A DNA stretch of 24,385 nt, from positions 1 to 24,385 of the forward strand of contig DCUB01000053.1 in assembly GCA_002329365.1 (NCBI GenBank). The letters are read 5' to 3'. The DNA is from Ruminococcaceae bacterium UBA1425. GTDB taxonomy: Bacteria; Bacillota; Clostridia; Oscillospirales; Acutalibacteraceae. The notes under the pieces are model-generated. The model saw only the letters and a program-made list of their open reading frames with translations, made no database searches and was not told the DNA's origin. Below, piece by piece: positions 9,494 through 18,213 of the stretch (its first letter is position 1; every line of letters begins with the position of its first letter). Position numbers and translations under genes: made by a program.

Positions 9494-9517
9494 ATACATT
9501 AGAGTATAATTTTTCAA
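9489..9517 (-). promoter_or_regulatory. Sigma-A type promoter of ackA
   Basis: On the minus strand TTGAAA (9517-9512), 17 bases, then a perfect TATAAT (9494-9489). The predicted start is near 9482, giving a leader of about 45 bases before the TTG start. Its -10 box lies on top of the -10 box of the plus-strand promoter at 9465-9493. Confidence 0.7.
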
Positions 9518-9547
9518 TATCTTTTTTGAAAGAAGGCGATTTTGTTA

Positions 9548-11722
9548 ATGAATTATTTTCTGCGCTCATTTTTTGCAGTGTTAACTTCGCTGATTTTGCT
9601 TTTTTCGGGCGGTTTTTATTCAAGGTCCGAGCCGGAATTTCAAGAGCCGCCCGTACCGTCAGAAAAACAAGTAATCGAACAGGGGGAATATAATTTGAAA
9701 CAGTACGACCTTGTCGTTTCTCCGGACGGCAGCGACAGCTTTTCAGGCAGGCTGGCGGAAGTGAACGCCGAACGAAGCGACGGTCCGCTAAAGACAATAA
9801 CGGCGGCAAAGCAGAAAATGAGAGAGTATAAATCCGAAGGCGTCGAGTGCGGCGACGTAACTGTCTGGCTCAGGGGCGGCAGATACGAGATAACCGATAC
9901 CATTGTTTTCACGTCGGACGATTTGCCAAACGTCACGTTTGCCGCATACCCGGGCGAAAAGCCTGTTATCAGCGGCGGCAGGCCGGTGAGCGAGTGGACT
10001 GAGGAAACCGTAAACAATGTTCCCGTCTGGACATCATTCGTCGAAGGCAGATTTAATTCGCTTTACAATGAAAACGAGATGCTGCCGCGCACACGTTTCC
10101 CCGAAAAGGGCTATTTCAAGGTTAAGGCGCAGAACTCCGCGGGCGCCGCCTACACTGAGGAAACGACGCCGTGGAGCCTGACACTCGGCGAAAGAGCATT
10201 TGATGCGAAAAAATCGGACCTTCAGGATTTCAACAGCTTCCGAAACATAACAGACATAACCGTTCGCGTCCTTCATTACTGGAAAGACGAGATTATGGGC
10301 GTAGAACGATATGATGAAGATACTGGTACCGTTTACTGTAACAAGTTTGCGTCAATGATAATCAAAAAAGGGGACAGGTACTTTTTTGAAAATGTTTTTG
10401 AAGCATTAAACGAGCCGGGCGAATGGTATCACGACAGCATAAGCGGCAAGCTATATTATGTGCCGAAAGCAGGGGAAGACATTAACAGCACAACGCTGTA
10501 TGCTGGCTGTGTCGAAAAGCTTTTTGACATTGACGGAGTAAGCGGAATAAGCTTTCGGGGATTAACCCTCCGCGATACCGACTGGCATGTTTTATTGCCG
10601 GACGAGCTGATGACGGACAACGGCTGGTCCTGCAAGGGAATGGAGCATCCGCAGGCGGCGTTCAACACTCCGGCGGCGATACTTATAAAGAACGCCGAAA
10701 ACATAGTGTTTGACGCGTGCAATATTATAAATATCGGCTTTAGCGGTATAAAGCTGTTCAGAAACGTTCAAAATTCCTCTGTAACGCGCTGCCTGTTTCA
10801 GAACATAGGAGCAAACGCCGTTTTTATTCACGGCGACAACGCGCAAAACGATAATACCAACACAAACATAAATGTTGTCGATAATCACATCTATAAATAC
10901 GGCAGGCAAAACGCAAACGCGATAGGAGTTCTGCTCGTAAACGCCAATCACTGCAAAATTTCAAACAATGAAATTCATGACGGCTACTACACCGCCATTT
11001 CGGCCGGCTGGGTCTGGGGCTATTCCTTTAACGTCACAGATTATCTTGAAATTTGCGACAATCTGATATACGACATAGGTCAGGGCTGGCTTTCGGACAT
11101 GGGCGGAATTTACACTTTAGGAATCCAGCCGCTCACGGTAATTCGGGGCAACGTGATACACAACGTCGCCGCCGACGAGAGAGAAGGCGGCTACGGCGGC
11201 TGGGGCATTTATCTTGACGAGGGTTCAAGCGGTATCCTTGTGGAAAAAAACCTTGCTTACTTCTGCGGCTCTAACGGCTTTCATCAGCATTACGGACGAG
11301 AAAATATCGTCAGAAACAACATCTTCGCCCTTAACTCGGAGGGACAGGTCCGCGTAAGCAGGAAAGAGGAACATATATCGGCGATATTCACCTCAAATAT
11401 AGTTGTGGGCGACAACTCGCCTATGTTCTGCAGCGTAGAAAACGGCAAGTTTGAGGACGAAAACAACCTTTACTGGGACTACACGCGCAGCGCGTTTGTT
11501 CTAAGTTCGTCGTCGGACAGGATAAAGCTTTCAAACAGGCTTTATAAGTGCGAAATGACATTAAAAGGTTTCTATAAGGAAGCAGTATTCCGCGACCCGT
11601 GGTTCAGGAACGCAAAGAGCGCCGACTTCACTCTTGCATTAAATTCTCCCGCGCTGAAAACCGGCTTTGAGCCGTGGAATTACAGGGCTGCCGGTACTCT
11701 TAGTCTTATTGAAGCAGTATAA
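9548..11722 (+). CDS. Secreted right-handed parallel beta-helix protein, possible polysaccharide-active enzyme
   Basis: A 724-residue protein. The ATG at 9548 is preferred over an in-frame TTG at 9542 because the GAAGG site at 9532-9536 would be too close to the TTG. Residues about 1-25 form a signal peptide (MNYFLRSFF then a hydrophobic run) with no lipobox Cys. From about residue 53 the sequence LVVSPDGSDSFSG, then DGPLKTITAAKQ and VTVWLRGGRYEITDTI, matches the N-terminus common in beta-helix glycan-active proteins. Residues about 320-625 carry repeated short strands with N-rich turns (ENIVFDACNIINIG, HCKISNNEIHDG, LEICDNLIYDIG), typical of pectate-lyase-like helices. GH141-like proteins have a comparable layout, but I cannot identify catalytic residues, so the activity is open. 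A short intergenic region with no clear terminator separates it from the ABC operon. Confidence 0.85.
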   Translation: MNYFLRSFFAVLTSLILLFSGGFYSRSEPEFQEPPVPSEKQVIEQGEYNLKQYDLVVSPDGSDSFSGRLAEVNAERSDGPLKTITAAKQKMREYKSEGVECGDVTVWLRGGRYEITDTIVFTSDDLPNVTFAAYPGEKPVISGGRPVSEWTEETVNNVPVWTSFVEGRFNSLYNENEMLPRTRFPEKGYFKVKAQNSAGAAYTEETTPWSLTLGERAFDAKKSDLQDFNSFRNITDITVRVLHYWKDEIMGVERYDEDTGTVYCNKFASMIIKKGDRYFFENVFEALNEPGEWYHDSISGKLYYVPKAGEDINSTTLYAGCVEKLFDIDGVSGISFRGLTLRDTDWHVLLPDELMTDNGWSCKGMEHPQAAFNTPAAILIKNAENIVFDACNIINIGFSGIKLFRNVQNSSVTRCLFQNIGANAVFIHGDNAQNDNTNTNINVVDNHIYKYGRQNANAIGVLLVNANHCKISNNEIHDGYYTAISAGWVWGYSFNVTDYLEICDNLIYDIGQGWLSDMGGIYTLGIQPLTVIRGNVIHNVAADEREGGYGGWGIYLDEGSSGILVEKNLAYFCGSNGFHQHYGRENIVRNNIFALNSEGQVRVSRKEEHISAIFTSNIVVGDNSPMFCSVENGKFEDENNLYWDYTRSAFVLSSSSDRIKLSNRLYKCEMTLKGFYKEAVFRDPWFRNAKSADFTLALNSPALKTGFEPWNYRAAGTLSLIEAV

Positions 11723-11755
11723 TTTTTCCTTTGTTCATTTATAGTTCACTTTTTA

Positions 11756-11785
11756 TTCACGCAGTTGTAAGAATAACGTTATAAG
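11756..11785 (+). promoter_or_regulatory. Candidate promoter of the Gld-like ABC operon
   Basis: TTCACG (11756-11761), 18 bases, TATAAG (11780-11785): four and five of six matches to sigma-A boxes. It would start transcription near 11791, about 39 bases before the TTG start of the ATPase gene. This is the best match in the 107-base gap, but not a strong one, and readthrough from the beta-helix gene is possible. Confidence 0.35.
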
Positions 11786-11829
11786 CTAATCTTTGTTCTA
11801 TTTTAATTTTATGACTGGAGGAACATTTC

Positions 11830-12975
11830 TTGATTGAGGTCAGAAACTTGGTGAAGAAATACGGCGACCACACAGCCGTCGACAACCTAAGCTTCACTGT
11901 TGAAAAAGGTCAGATTTACGGATTCCTCGGACCGAACGGAGCGGGCAAAACAACAACCATGAATATTTTAACGGGTTGTCTTGCGGCCACCTCGGGCGAG
12001 GTTCTGATAAACGGACACAACATTTACAGCGACGCTCAAAAAGCAAAAAGCGCAATAGGCTATCTGCCCGAGCAGCCGCCGCTTTATCTCGACATGACAC
12101 CTTACGAGTACCTTTGCCATGTGGGCAGGCTTAAGGAGATATCCAAAAAGGAGCTCAGAGAAAAGGTAAACGAGGTAATGGAGATTGTAAAAATTACCGA
12201 CGTTAAGGACAGGCTTAACAAAAACCTTTCAAAGGGCTACAAGCAGCGCGTTGGTCTTGCTCAGGCAATTCTGGGAAATCCCGGAATAATAATCCTTGAC
12301 GAGCCGACTGTGGGACTCGACCCTGTGCAGATTGTCGAGATTCGCGACGTTATCAAAAGCCTTGCCCCCGAGCATACCGTCATTTTCAGCAGCCATATTC
12401 TCTCGGAGGTCAGCGCAATCTGCAATTACATCCTTATTATTTCAAACGGCGTGCTTGTGGCGGAGGACACAACGGAAAACCTTGAGTCAAGGTTTACCGC
12501 TTCAACCGAAATCAGCCTTACGGTAAAGGGCGACCGCGATACAATTTGCGGCGTACTTGACGGGCTGGACGGAGTCGAAGGCTATGAGGTGTCAGACGCG
12601 GCAGACGACGGAACCGTCGGAATAATAATAAGCTGCAAGGACGGCACCGATATAAGCGAGGCGCTTTCATACGCAATGCTTCAGCAGAAATGCCTTATTC
12701 TCAAGCTTGAAACCCGAAAGGCGTCGCTTGAGGATGTGTTTATGGAGCTTGTGGCTCAGGACGCCGATATTAACGCCGTTCAGGCGGAAACGGAGCTTGG
12801 CGACACAGACGGGGAGCAGTCCGGGGAAAGCTTTGAGGTTGACGCCGACGCCCTGCTTGACGGAAACGTCAGGAGCGTGTGGGACGAGCATATGCCTGAA
12901 AATATAGCCCGCGAAAATGAAGCCGACAATGATAACGACGCCGTCGAAGCGAATGAAGAAGGGGAGGAGGAATAA
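11830..12975 (+). CDS. ABC-2 type transporter ATP-binding protein (GldA/CcmA-like) with acidic C-terminal tail
   Basis: A 381-residue ABC ATPase that would power the membrane complex encoded by the next genes. It has Walker A GPNGAGKT (34-41), a Q-loop-region QPPLYLDMT stretch, signature LSKGYKQR (133-140), Walker B IIILDE (153-158) and switch His189 (SSHIL). The LSKGYKQRVGLAQA form is typical of GldA-like ATPases. A regulatory-type domain follows to about residue 310. Residues 311-381 form an unusual tail with 26 acidic and only two Arg residues. The start is TTG at 11830, eight bases after GGAGG (11817-11821), and the protein then begins IEVRNLVKKYG as the family does. One base separates its stop from the start of the permease, so the two are translated together. 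The substrate is unknown. Confidence 0.92.
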   Translation: MIEVRNLVKKYGDHTAVDNLSFTVEKGQIYGFLGPNGAGKTTTMNILTGCLAATSGEVLINGHNIYSDAQKAKSAIGYLPEQPPLYLDMTPYEYLCHVGRLKEISKKELREKVNEVMEIVKITDVKDRLNKNLSKGYKQRVGLAQAILGNPGIIILDEPTVGLDPVQIVEIRDVIKSLAPEHTVIFSSHILSEVSAICNYILIISNGVLVAEDTTENLESRFTASTEISLTVKGDRDTICGVLDGLDGVEGYEVSDAADDGTVGIIISCKDGTDISEALSYAMLQQKCLILKLETRKASLEDVFMELVAQDADINAVQAETELGDTDGEQSGESFEVDADALLDGNVRSVWDEHMPENIARENEADNDNDAVEANEEGEEE

Positions 12976-12976
12976 T

Positions 12977-13849
12977 ATGAACGCGATTTATACAAAAGAG
13001 CTTAAGGGATACTTCAGAAACGTTACGGGTTTCGTGTTCTTTGCGTTTATGTCCGCGATAATCGGCATTTACGCCGCTGTTATAAACTTCTCTTACGCTT
13101 ATCCGAACTTTGAGTATGTTCTGACGGGAATAAACTTTATATTTCTCCTTGTCGTTCCCTTGTTAACGATGAGGGCGATATCCGAGGAAAGGCACCAAAA
13201 GACGGACCAGCTTATTTATTCCCTTCCAATAAAGATTTCAAAGGTGGTGCTCGGTAAGTTTTTCGCCGTTCTTACGGTTTTCGCCCTGCCTTTGCTGCTT
13301 TCGGCAATTTACCCGCTTATTCTTTCGCTTTACGACCCGTCGGGTTATATATCATATGCTTCGTCATACGGAACGCTGCTTGCCTTTTTCCTGCTCGGTG
13401 CGGCTCTCATATCAATAGGACTGTTCATGTCGTCGCTTACGGAAAATCAGATTATATCCGCTGTCATGTGCTTCGGAGCCGTATTGCTGAGCATTCTTAC
13501 GGAGGCGCTCGCAAACATAATTCCGTCCTCCGTCAACGCCTCGTTCTTCGGATTTATCGTAATTCTTATCCTTGTGGCGTTTCTTATTTATTTCCTGACC
13601 AAAAACTCGAACCTTGCGTGGTTGTCCTTTATTGTGCTTGACATACCGCTTGTGCTGATAAGGTTTATAAAGTCAGACCTTCTTTACGGCGCGCTTCCCT
13701 CAATGCTGAAAGCAGTTTCGCTTTTCGATAAGCTTGATAATTTCGCGTCGGGAATATTTGATATAACGGCTTTGATATATTATATTTCCATAATGGCTTT
13801 ATTCCTGTTCTTTACCGTTCAGTCAATGGAGAAAAGGAGGTGGAGCTGA
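12977..13849 (+). CDS. ABC-2 type transporter permease (GldF-like)
   Basis: A 290-residue integral membrane protein with about six hydrophobic segments, including GFVFFAFMSAIIGIYAAVI, FIFLLVVPLLTM, FFAVLTVFALPLLL and FFGFIVILILVAFLIYFL. The cytoplasmic motif MRAISEERHQKTDQLIYSLPI between the second and third segments is characteristic of GldF/NosY-type ABC-2 permeases. The ATG at 12977 follows GGGGAGGAGG (12961-12970) by six bases, which rules out the in-frame ATG at 12917 inside the ATPase gene. Its TGA overlaps the next ATG (TGATG). It would form the membrane channel or mechanical core driven by the upstream ATPase, with the GldG-like protein as partner. Confidence 0.9.
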   Translation: MNAIYTKELKGYFRNVTGFVFFAFMSAIIGIYAAVINFSYAYPNFEYVLTGINFIFLLVVPLLTMRAISEERHQKTDQLIYSLPIKISKVVLGKFFAVLTVFALPLLLSAIYPLILSLYDPSGYISYASSYGTLLAFFLLGAALISIGLFMSSLTENQIISAVMCFGAVLLSILTEALANIIPSSVNASFFGFIVILILVAFLIYFLTKNSNLAWLSFIVLDIPLVLIRFIKSDLLYGALPSMLKAVSLFDKLDNFASGIFDITALIYYISIMALFLFFTVQSMEKRRWS

Positions 13850-15483
13850 TGCTGTCATTCAACGAAAACGAGTTTGAAAAAAACGAAAACCCCGAAATCA
13901 ATGCCGAAGATACAAACGGCGAAACGGTAAAAGCTGATGATAACGCCGCTTCGCAGGCTGATATTCCGGCAGAGGACGGAGCAGAGGCTTTAACAGAAAG
14001 GCAGGCAAAGAAGCAGGCTAAAAAAGCAAAAAGGCTATATAACAGGCGCAGCTTCATAAACTCTTTCAAGACAAGAAGCACAAAAGCCGGAACCTACACC
14101 TTTGCAGTGTGCGCAATAGCTCTCGCCGCCGTTATTGTGGTAAACATGATTGCAGGAAAGCTTCCCGCATCGGTAAAGCGCATAGATACGACAAAATCCG
14201 ACATCTATTCTTTGAGCGACTATTCAAAGCAGATAGTAAAGAATATAAACGAAAAGGTAACTGTTTATCTTGTTGCAACCAAGGGAAACGAAGACAAAAC
14301 ATTGTCAACGCTCCTTGACCGCTATGCCGGACTTAACGACAACATCAAGGTTGAATTCAGGGACCCGGAGCTTAGCCGCATTGCCGAACAGTACGGAGAT
14401 AAGGACCTGAGTGATAACAGCCTTATATTCGTCAGCGACAAGAGGAGCAAAACGGTTGATTACAGCAGCCTCTATGAATACAGCGAGGAGGCGCAGCAGA
14501 ATTACTACTATTACGGCGAACAGGTACAAGCCGATATATTTGACGGTGAAAACGAAATAACGAGCGCTTTAAGCTATGTCACAACCGACATACTGCCTAA
14601 GGTCTACTCGTTGACAGGTCACGGCGAAACAAAGCTTAATGACAGCGTCCTTACCTATGTCGGGAATGAAAACATCGAGGTTCTTGACCTTGACCTCATG
14701 AAAGCAAGAGAGGTGCCGGACGACTGCGAGTGCCTTATTGTTACAGACCCGACAAAGGATTTTTCAGGCGACGAAAAGGAAGCAATTCTGAAATATCTAA
14801 GCGGCGGCGGCAATATGCTCGTCATGACAAACGCCAAGGAAACAAATGCCCCGAATTTTGCGGCTGTTCTTGAGAATTACGGCGTTCAGAAACAAAAAGG
14901 AATTATAATCGAGGAAGACCAAAATGCCTATTATCTCTACTTTAATTATCTGATGCCGAATATTCAAAACCACGAGATAACCGGGCCTATAACGGAAGCC
15001 GGATACAGAGTTCTGATGCCGATGTCACACGGGATTGAGGAAACCGCTTCGCATCGCGGCACACTCGAGATTACAAGCCTTGTGACAACCTCCAAAGACT
15101 CATACTCCAAGGTAAATCCTACGGAAGAGAATTACCAGAAGGCGGAAGGCGATCCCGAAGGTCCATTCAACGTAGGCTGCGCTATATCCGAAACCCACGG
15201 CGAAGTGGAAACGAGAATCGTATGGTTCTCCACGACTTATTTCCTTGACGATTCCCTGCTTGCCTACACGGGAAACCTTAACCTTTTCCTCAACTCCCTT
15301 AAATGGATGTGCAAGCTTGAAAAGAACATCTCCGTTATAGAATCGAAAAGCCTCGGCGGAACCGATAAGCTTGAAATCACCTCCGGAGAGGGCATGCTTT
15401 GGAACATCCTGTTCGTGGGAGTTCTGCCCGTGGCATCTGTTATAACCGGTCTTGCAATATGGATAAGGAGGAAGAAGCGCTGA
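13849..15483 (+). CDS. GldG-like ABC transport system auxiliary protein
   Basis: A 544-residue protein of the GldG family (PF09822-type ABC_transp_aux domain). A cytoplasmic N-terminus is acidic over residues 1-50, then very basic (RQAKKQAKKAKRLYNRR, 51-67). A membrane segment spans about 81-103. A large extracytoplasmic domain starts with KRIDTTKSDIYSLSDYSK, the family hallmark, and includes VTVYLVAT, VYSLTGHGE and LIVTDPTKDFS. A second membrane segment (about 518-539) ends in IRRKKR. I prefer the ATG at 13849 because AAAGGAGG (13833-13840) sits eight bases upstream, while the alternative GTG at 13840 overlaps that site. GldG partners GldA and GldF in gliding Bacteroidetes, but function in Clostridia is not established. 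It overlaps both flanking genes at its ends, showing tight translational coupling. Confidence 0.88.
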   Translation: MLSFNENEFEKNENPEINAEDTNGETVKADDNAASQADIPAEDGAEALTERQAKKQAKKAKRLYNRRSFINSFKTRSTKAGTYTFAVCAIALAAVIVVNMIAGKLPASVKRIDTTKSDIYSLSDYSKQIVKNINEKVTVYLVATKGNEDKTLSTLLDRYAGLNDNIKVEFRDPELSRIAEQYGDKDLSDNSLIFVSDKRSKTVDYSSLYEYSEEAQQNYYYYGEQVQADIFDGENEITSALSYVTTDILPKVYSLTGHGETKLNDSVLTYVGNENIEVLDLDLMKAREVPDDCECLIVTDPTKDFSGDEKEAILKYLSGGGNMLVMTNAKETNAPNFAAVLENYGVQKQKGIIIEEDQNAYYLYFNYLMPNIQNHEITGPITEAGYRVLMPMSHGIEETASHRGTLEITSLVTTSKDSYSKVNPTEENYQKAEGDPEGPFNVGCAISETHGEVETRIVWFSTTYFLDDSLLAYTGNLNLFLNSLKWMCKLEKNISVIESKSLGGTDKLEITSGEGMLWNILFVGVLPVASVITGLAIWIRRKKR

Positions 15484-16931
15484 TGAGCAAGGGCATAAAG
15501 ATTTTAGTGGCTTTGCTTGCGCTCTCGGTGCTTGTCGGCGGTTATTTTGCCGTAAGCCGTTTTATGGACCGCGAGGAAGCCGAAACCGGCGACGAGACGG
15601 AAAAAATTACAGTCAAAACCTTTGATGCCGGCGACGTAACGGGCATTAAGTATGTCTACGGCGACGAAACTATTGAGCTTGTTAAGAAAAACGACAAGTG
15701 GCAGCTTTCATCGGACAGCGAATTTCCCGTAAACCAGACATATCCTGCAACAATGGTGACGGAAACAGCCGGTCTCACGGCAAAGCGTCTGATAAGCGAA
15801 ACCTCCGATCTGTTCTCCGAATACGGTCTTTCCGAGCCGTCCGAGGCGTTTTTCTTCACCCGCTCCGACGGCAGTACCGTAACTGTATTTATCGGCGATT
15901 ACAACTCGTTCAGCGACGCTTATTATATTAATGTCTCAGGCACGGAAGAGGTTTACCTTGTTGAAGGCTCATATTTGGACAACTTTCATTACGGTCTCGC
16001 TAAACTTGCCGACGTTGAAGATTTGCCGACAATAACAAGCGGTGACGTAAAGGGCATCAAGGTAAAAACAGAAAACAAGAATTATGAGCTTAAATATTAC
16101 GAAAAAGCGCCTGACACGGTGTATACCAGCATTTACAACTGGTTTATGTCCGGTGGAATACCTCTTGAAACAACAAGCGTTTCAGGCTTAATTTCAACAG
16201 TTACCGGCTTTAAGTCCGCAGGCTGCGGAGATTACAGGGCGACAAACGAGGAACTGAAAAAATACGGCTTCTCCGAGCCGAATGCAGTCATAGAAATCGC
16301 TTACACGACTACCGAAACGAAAGAAACTGGCGAGCTTGACGACGAAGGCAACGAGATTTCGGAGGAAATCACAACGGAACACGTCTTAAAGCTTACCGTC
16401 GGAGGATTCGCCACGGAGGGCGTGGACTATTATGCAAAATTAAGCGATTCCGATGTTATATACCTTATTGAAAAATCATATGTCGATTCGCTCGACAACG
16501 CGGATATCGATGCTTTGCGCCCCATGGATGTCTGCATGGTCGACATGGATTCCGTAGATTCGCTTGACGTAACGTTCGGCGGCAAAACACGCACCATTAC
16601 CGTCACAAGAACAAAGGATGAAAAGGGCAACGCGTCCGTTGCATACAGAATGGACGGAAAAACAATAACTGCATCCGACTATGACGGGTTCTTCTCGTCT
16701 ATTCAGTCCATGCGTGCCGAGTCCGTAACAGACAAAAGCACCGGCTCCGAGCCTTATTTAACAGTCGTTTATAACCGCAACACAGAAAAGTTCAAAACTG
16801 TAACGTTGAAATTCATACCGTTCGACTCAAGCTTTTATCTTGTAGAGCTTGACGGCGAAAGAAGGCTTCTTGTAAACAAGTACGACGTCGAGGAAGCTGT
16901 AAAGGCGTTCAACAGCATTAAACTGCATTAA
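15483..16931 (+). CDS. DUF4340 domain membrane-anchored protein
   Basis: A 482-residue protein with one N-terminal membrane segment (about 5-23, ILVALLALSVLVGGYFAV) and a large outer domain. The outer part has two similar lobes in which short strands read out as VTGIKYVYGDETIELVKKND then GLSEPSEAFFFTRSDGSTVTVFIGD, and again KKYGFSEPNAVIEIAY then LTVGG. The YGL/YGF-SEP signature is typical of DUF4340 (PF14238). Its start overlaps the GldG stop by one base (TGATG), with AAGGAGG at 15465-15471. DUF4340 genes often follow GldG-like genes, and this arrangement supports a single envelope complex. The biochemical role is unknown. Confidence 0.85.
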   Translation: MSKGIKILVALLALSVLVGGYFAVSRFMDREEAETGDETEKITVKTFDAGDVTGIKYVYGDETIELVKKNDKWQLSSDSEFPVNQTYPATMVTETAGLTAKRLISETSDLFSEYGLSEPSEAFFFTRSDGSTVTVFIGDYNSFSDAYYINVSGTEEVYLVEGSYLDNFHYGLAKLADVEDLPTITSGDVKGIKVKTENKNYELKYYEKAPDTVYTSIYNWFMSGGIPLETTSVSGLISTVTGFKSAGCGDYRATNEELKKYGFSEPNAVIEIAYTTTETKETGELDDEGNEISEEITTEHVLKLTVGGFATEGVDYYAKLSDSDVIYLIEKSYVDSLDNADIDALRPMDVCMVDMDSVDSLDVTFGGKTRTITVTRTKDEKGNASVAYRMDGKTITASDYDGFFSSIQSMRAESVTDKSTGSEPYLTVVYNRNTEKFKTVTLKFIPFDSSFYLVELDGERRLLVNKYDVEEAVKAFNSIKLH

Positions 16932-16954
16932 AAAATACAACAGAGGATTTATAT

Positions 16955-18151
16955 ATGCTCATTGCCGGGATAATAGCCGAATACAATCCGTTTCATAACG
17001 GCCACGCGTACCATATCGCGCGGACGAAGCAAAACGGCGCCGAGGCTGTAGTCGCGGTAATGAGCAGTAATTTTGTTCAGCGCGGCGAGCCCGCGCTGCT
17101 TTCTAAGCGTTCAAGAGCGGAAGCGGCGGTAAGGTGCGGCGCTGACCTCGTTATAGAGCTGCCGGTGCCGTGGAGCTGCGGCAACGCCCAAAGCTTTGCG
17201 CGCGGCGGCGTTTCGCTTCTGTGCGCTCTCGGATGCGTTGATATTTTAAGCTTCGGAAGCGAATGCGGCAGCACTGAGCTTATCCGCGTTGCAGTGGAAG
17301 CAGTAAGCAGCGAAAAAACCGTTTTACTGCTGAAGGAAAAGCTTAGGGAAGGGCTGTCCTTTGCCTCGGCGCGCGAATGTGCCGTATCGGAGCTGTACGG
17401 AGAGGAGACAGCGTCTGTAATTAGCTCGCCGAACGATACACTTGCCGTAGAGTACATTGCGGAGATAAAAAGGCAAAACGATATGCTCAAGCCGTCCGCG
17501 GTTAAAAGGCTCGGCGCTTCACACGATTCCGGCACTCCCGACGAAAAAGGTTTTGCAAGCGCTTCACACATCAGAGGACTTATAAAAAGCGGGGGAGACT
17601 GGATAAATTTTGTCCCGGAGGAATCGGCAAAAGTTATTTCCCGGGAAATCCATAGCGGCAAAGCCCCGTCAGACTACAAAAAGCTTGAAACAGCCGTGCT
17701 GGCAGCCCTCCGCGTCTCGTCGGCCGAGTCGTTTTTGTGGCTGCCGGATATTTCGGAGGGGATAGAGAACAGGATTATTTCTGCGGCGCGAAGCGCCTCG
17801 ACGCTTGACGAGCTGTTCGACGCCGCCAAAACAAAACGGTATTCCCACGCCCGTATCCGCAGGATAGTGCTTCACGTCTTTTTAGGCATAACCTCCTGTC
17901 TGCAAAACGGAGTGCCGCCATATATACGCGTTCTCGCGCTGAACGGCAAAGGGCGAGAAATCCTTAAAATCGCGCAGGATACCGCCACACTGCCGATAAT
18001 AGCGCGCCCGCAGGAAATAGCCTCGCTCGGTCAATACGAAAGAGACGTTTTTGCCGCCGAATGCAAAGCGAGCGATTTATACGAGCTGTCTTTACCCGTT
18101 CCGGGGCCGTGCGGCGCCGAGTTTACCGGGCAAATATATTACGGCGTTTAG
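16955..18151 (+). CDS. tmcAL: tRNA(Met) cytidine acetate ligase TmcAL
   Basis: A 398-residue cytoplasmic enzyme of the HIGH-type nucleotidyltransferase family (PF05636; formerly YlbM). TmcAL activates acetate with ATP to acetyl-AMP and acetylates the wobble cytidine of elongator tRNA-Met. The N-terminus AGIIAEYNPFHNGHAYH carries the HNGH nucleotide-binding motif (14-17). MSSNFVQRGEPALLSK and FGSECG follow, and the later ASASHIRGLIKSG segment corresponds to the second nucleotide-binding motif. Length is normal. The ATG at 16955 follows AGAGGA (16942-16947) by seven bases. It starts only 23 bases after the DUF4340 gene without a terminator, so cotranscription is likely. Confidence 0.95.
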   Translation: MLIAGIIAEYNPFHNGHAYHIARTKQNGAEAVVAVMSSNFVQRGEPALLSKRSRAEAAVRCGADLVIELPVPWSCGNAQSFARGGVSLLCALGCVDILSFGSECGSTELIRVAVEAVSSEKTVLLLKEKLREGLSFASARECAVSELYGEETASVISSPNDTLAVEYIAEIKRQNDMLKPSAVKRLGASHDSGTPDEKGFASASHIRGLIKSGGDWINFVPEESAKVISREIHSGKAPSDYKKLETAVLAALRVSSAESFLWLPDISEGIENRIISAARSASTLDELFDAAKTKRYSHARIRRIVLHVFLGITSCLQNGVPPYIRVLALNGKGREILKIAQDTATLPIIARPQEIASLGQYERDVFAAECKASDLYELSLPVPGPCGAEFTGQIYYGV

Positions 18152-18213
18152 TAATAATCGGGACATGATGTGAATATCTATCTTATGAAAAGCTTTCAAA
18201 AGGAGATATTCAA

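Noticed and set aside
17077..17661. 194-codon open frame on the minus strand inside tmcAL
   Set aside because: It is Ser-rich, low-information sequence opposite a well-conserved enzyme, as expected for a shadow frame.
18152..18213. SigE or SigK promoter upstream of sipL
   Set aside because: GAATATC at about 18172 resembles a SigE -35 box, but no CATACAAT-like -10 box lies at the right distance.
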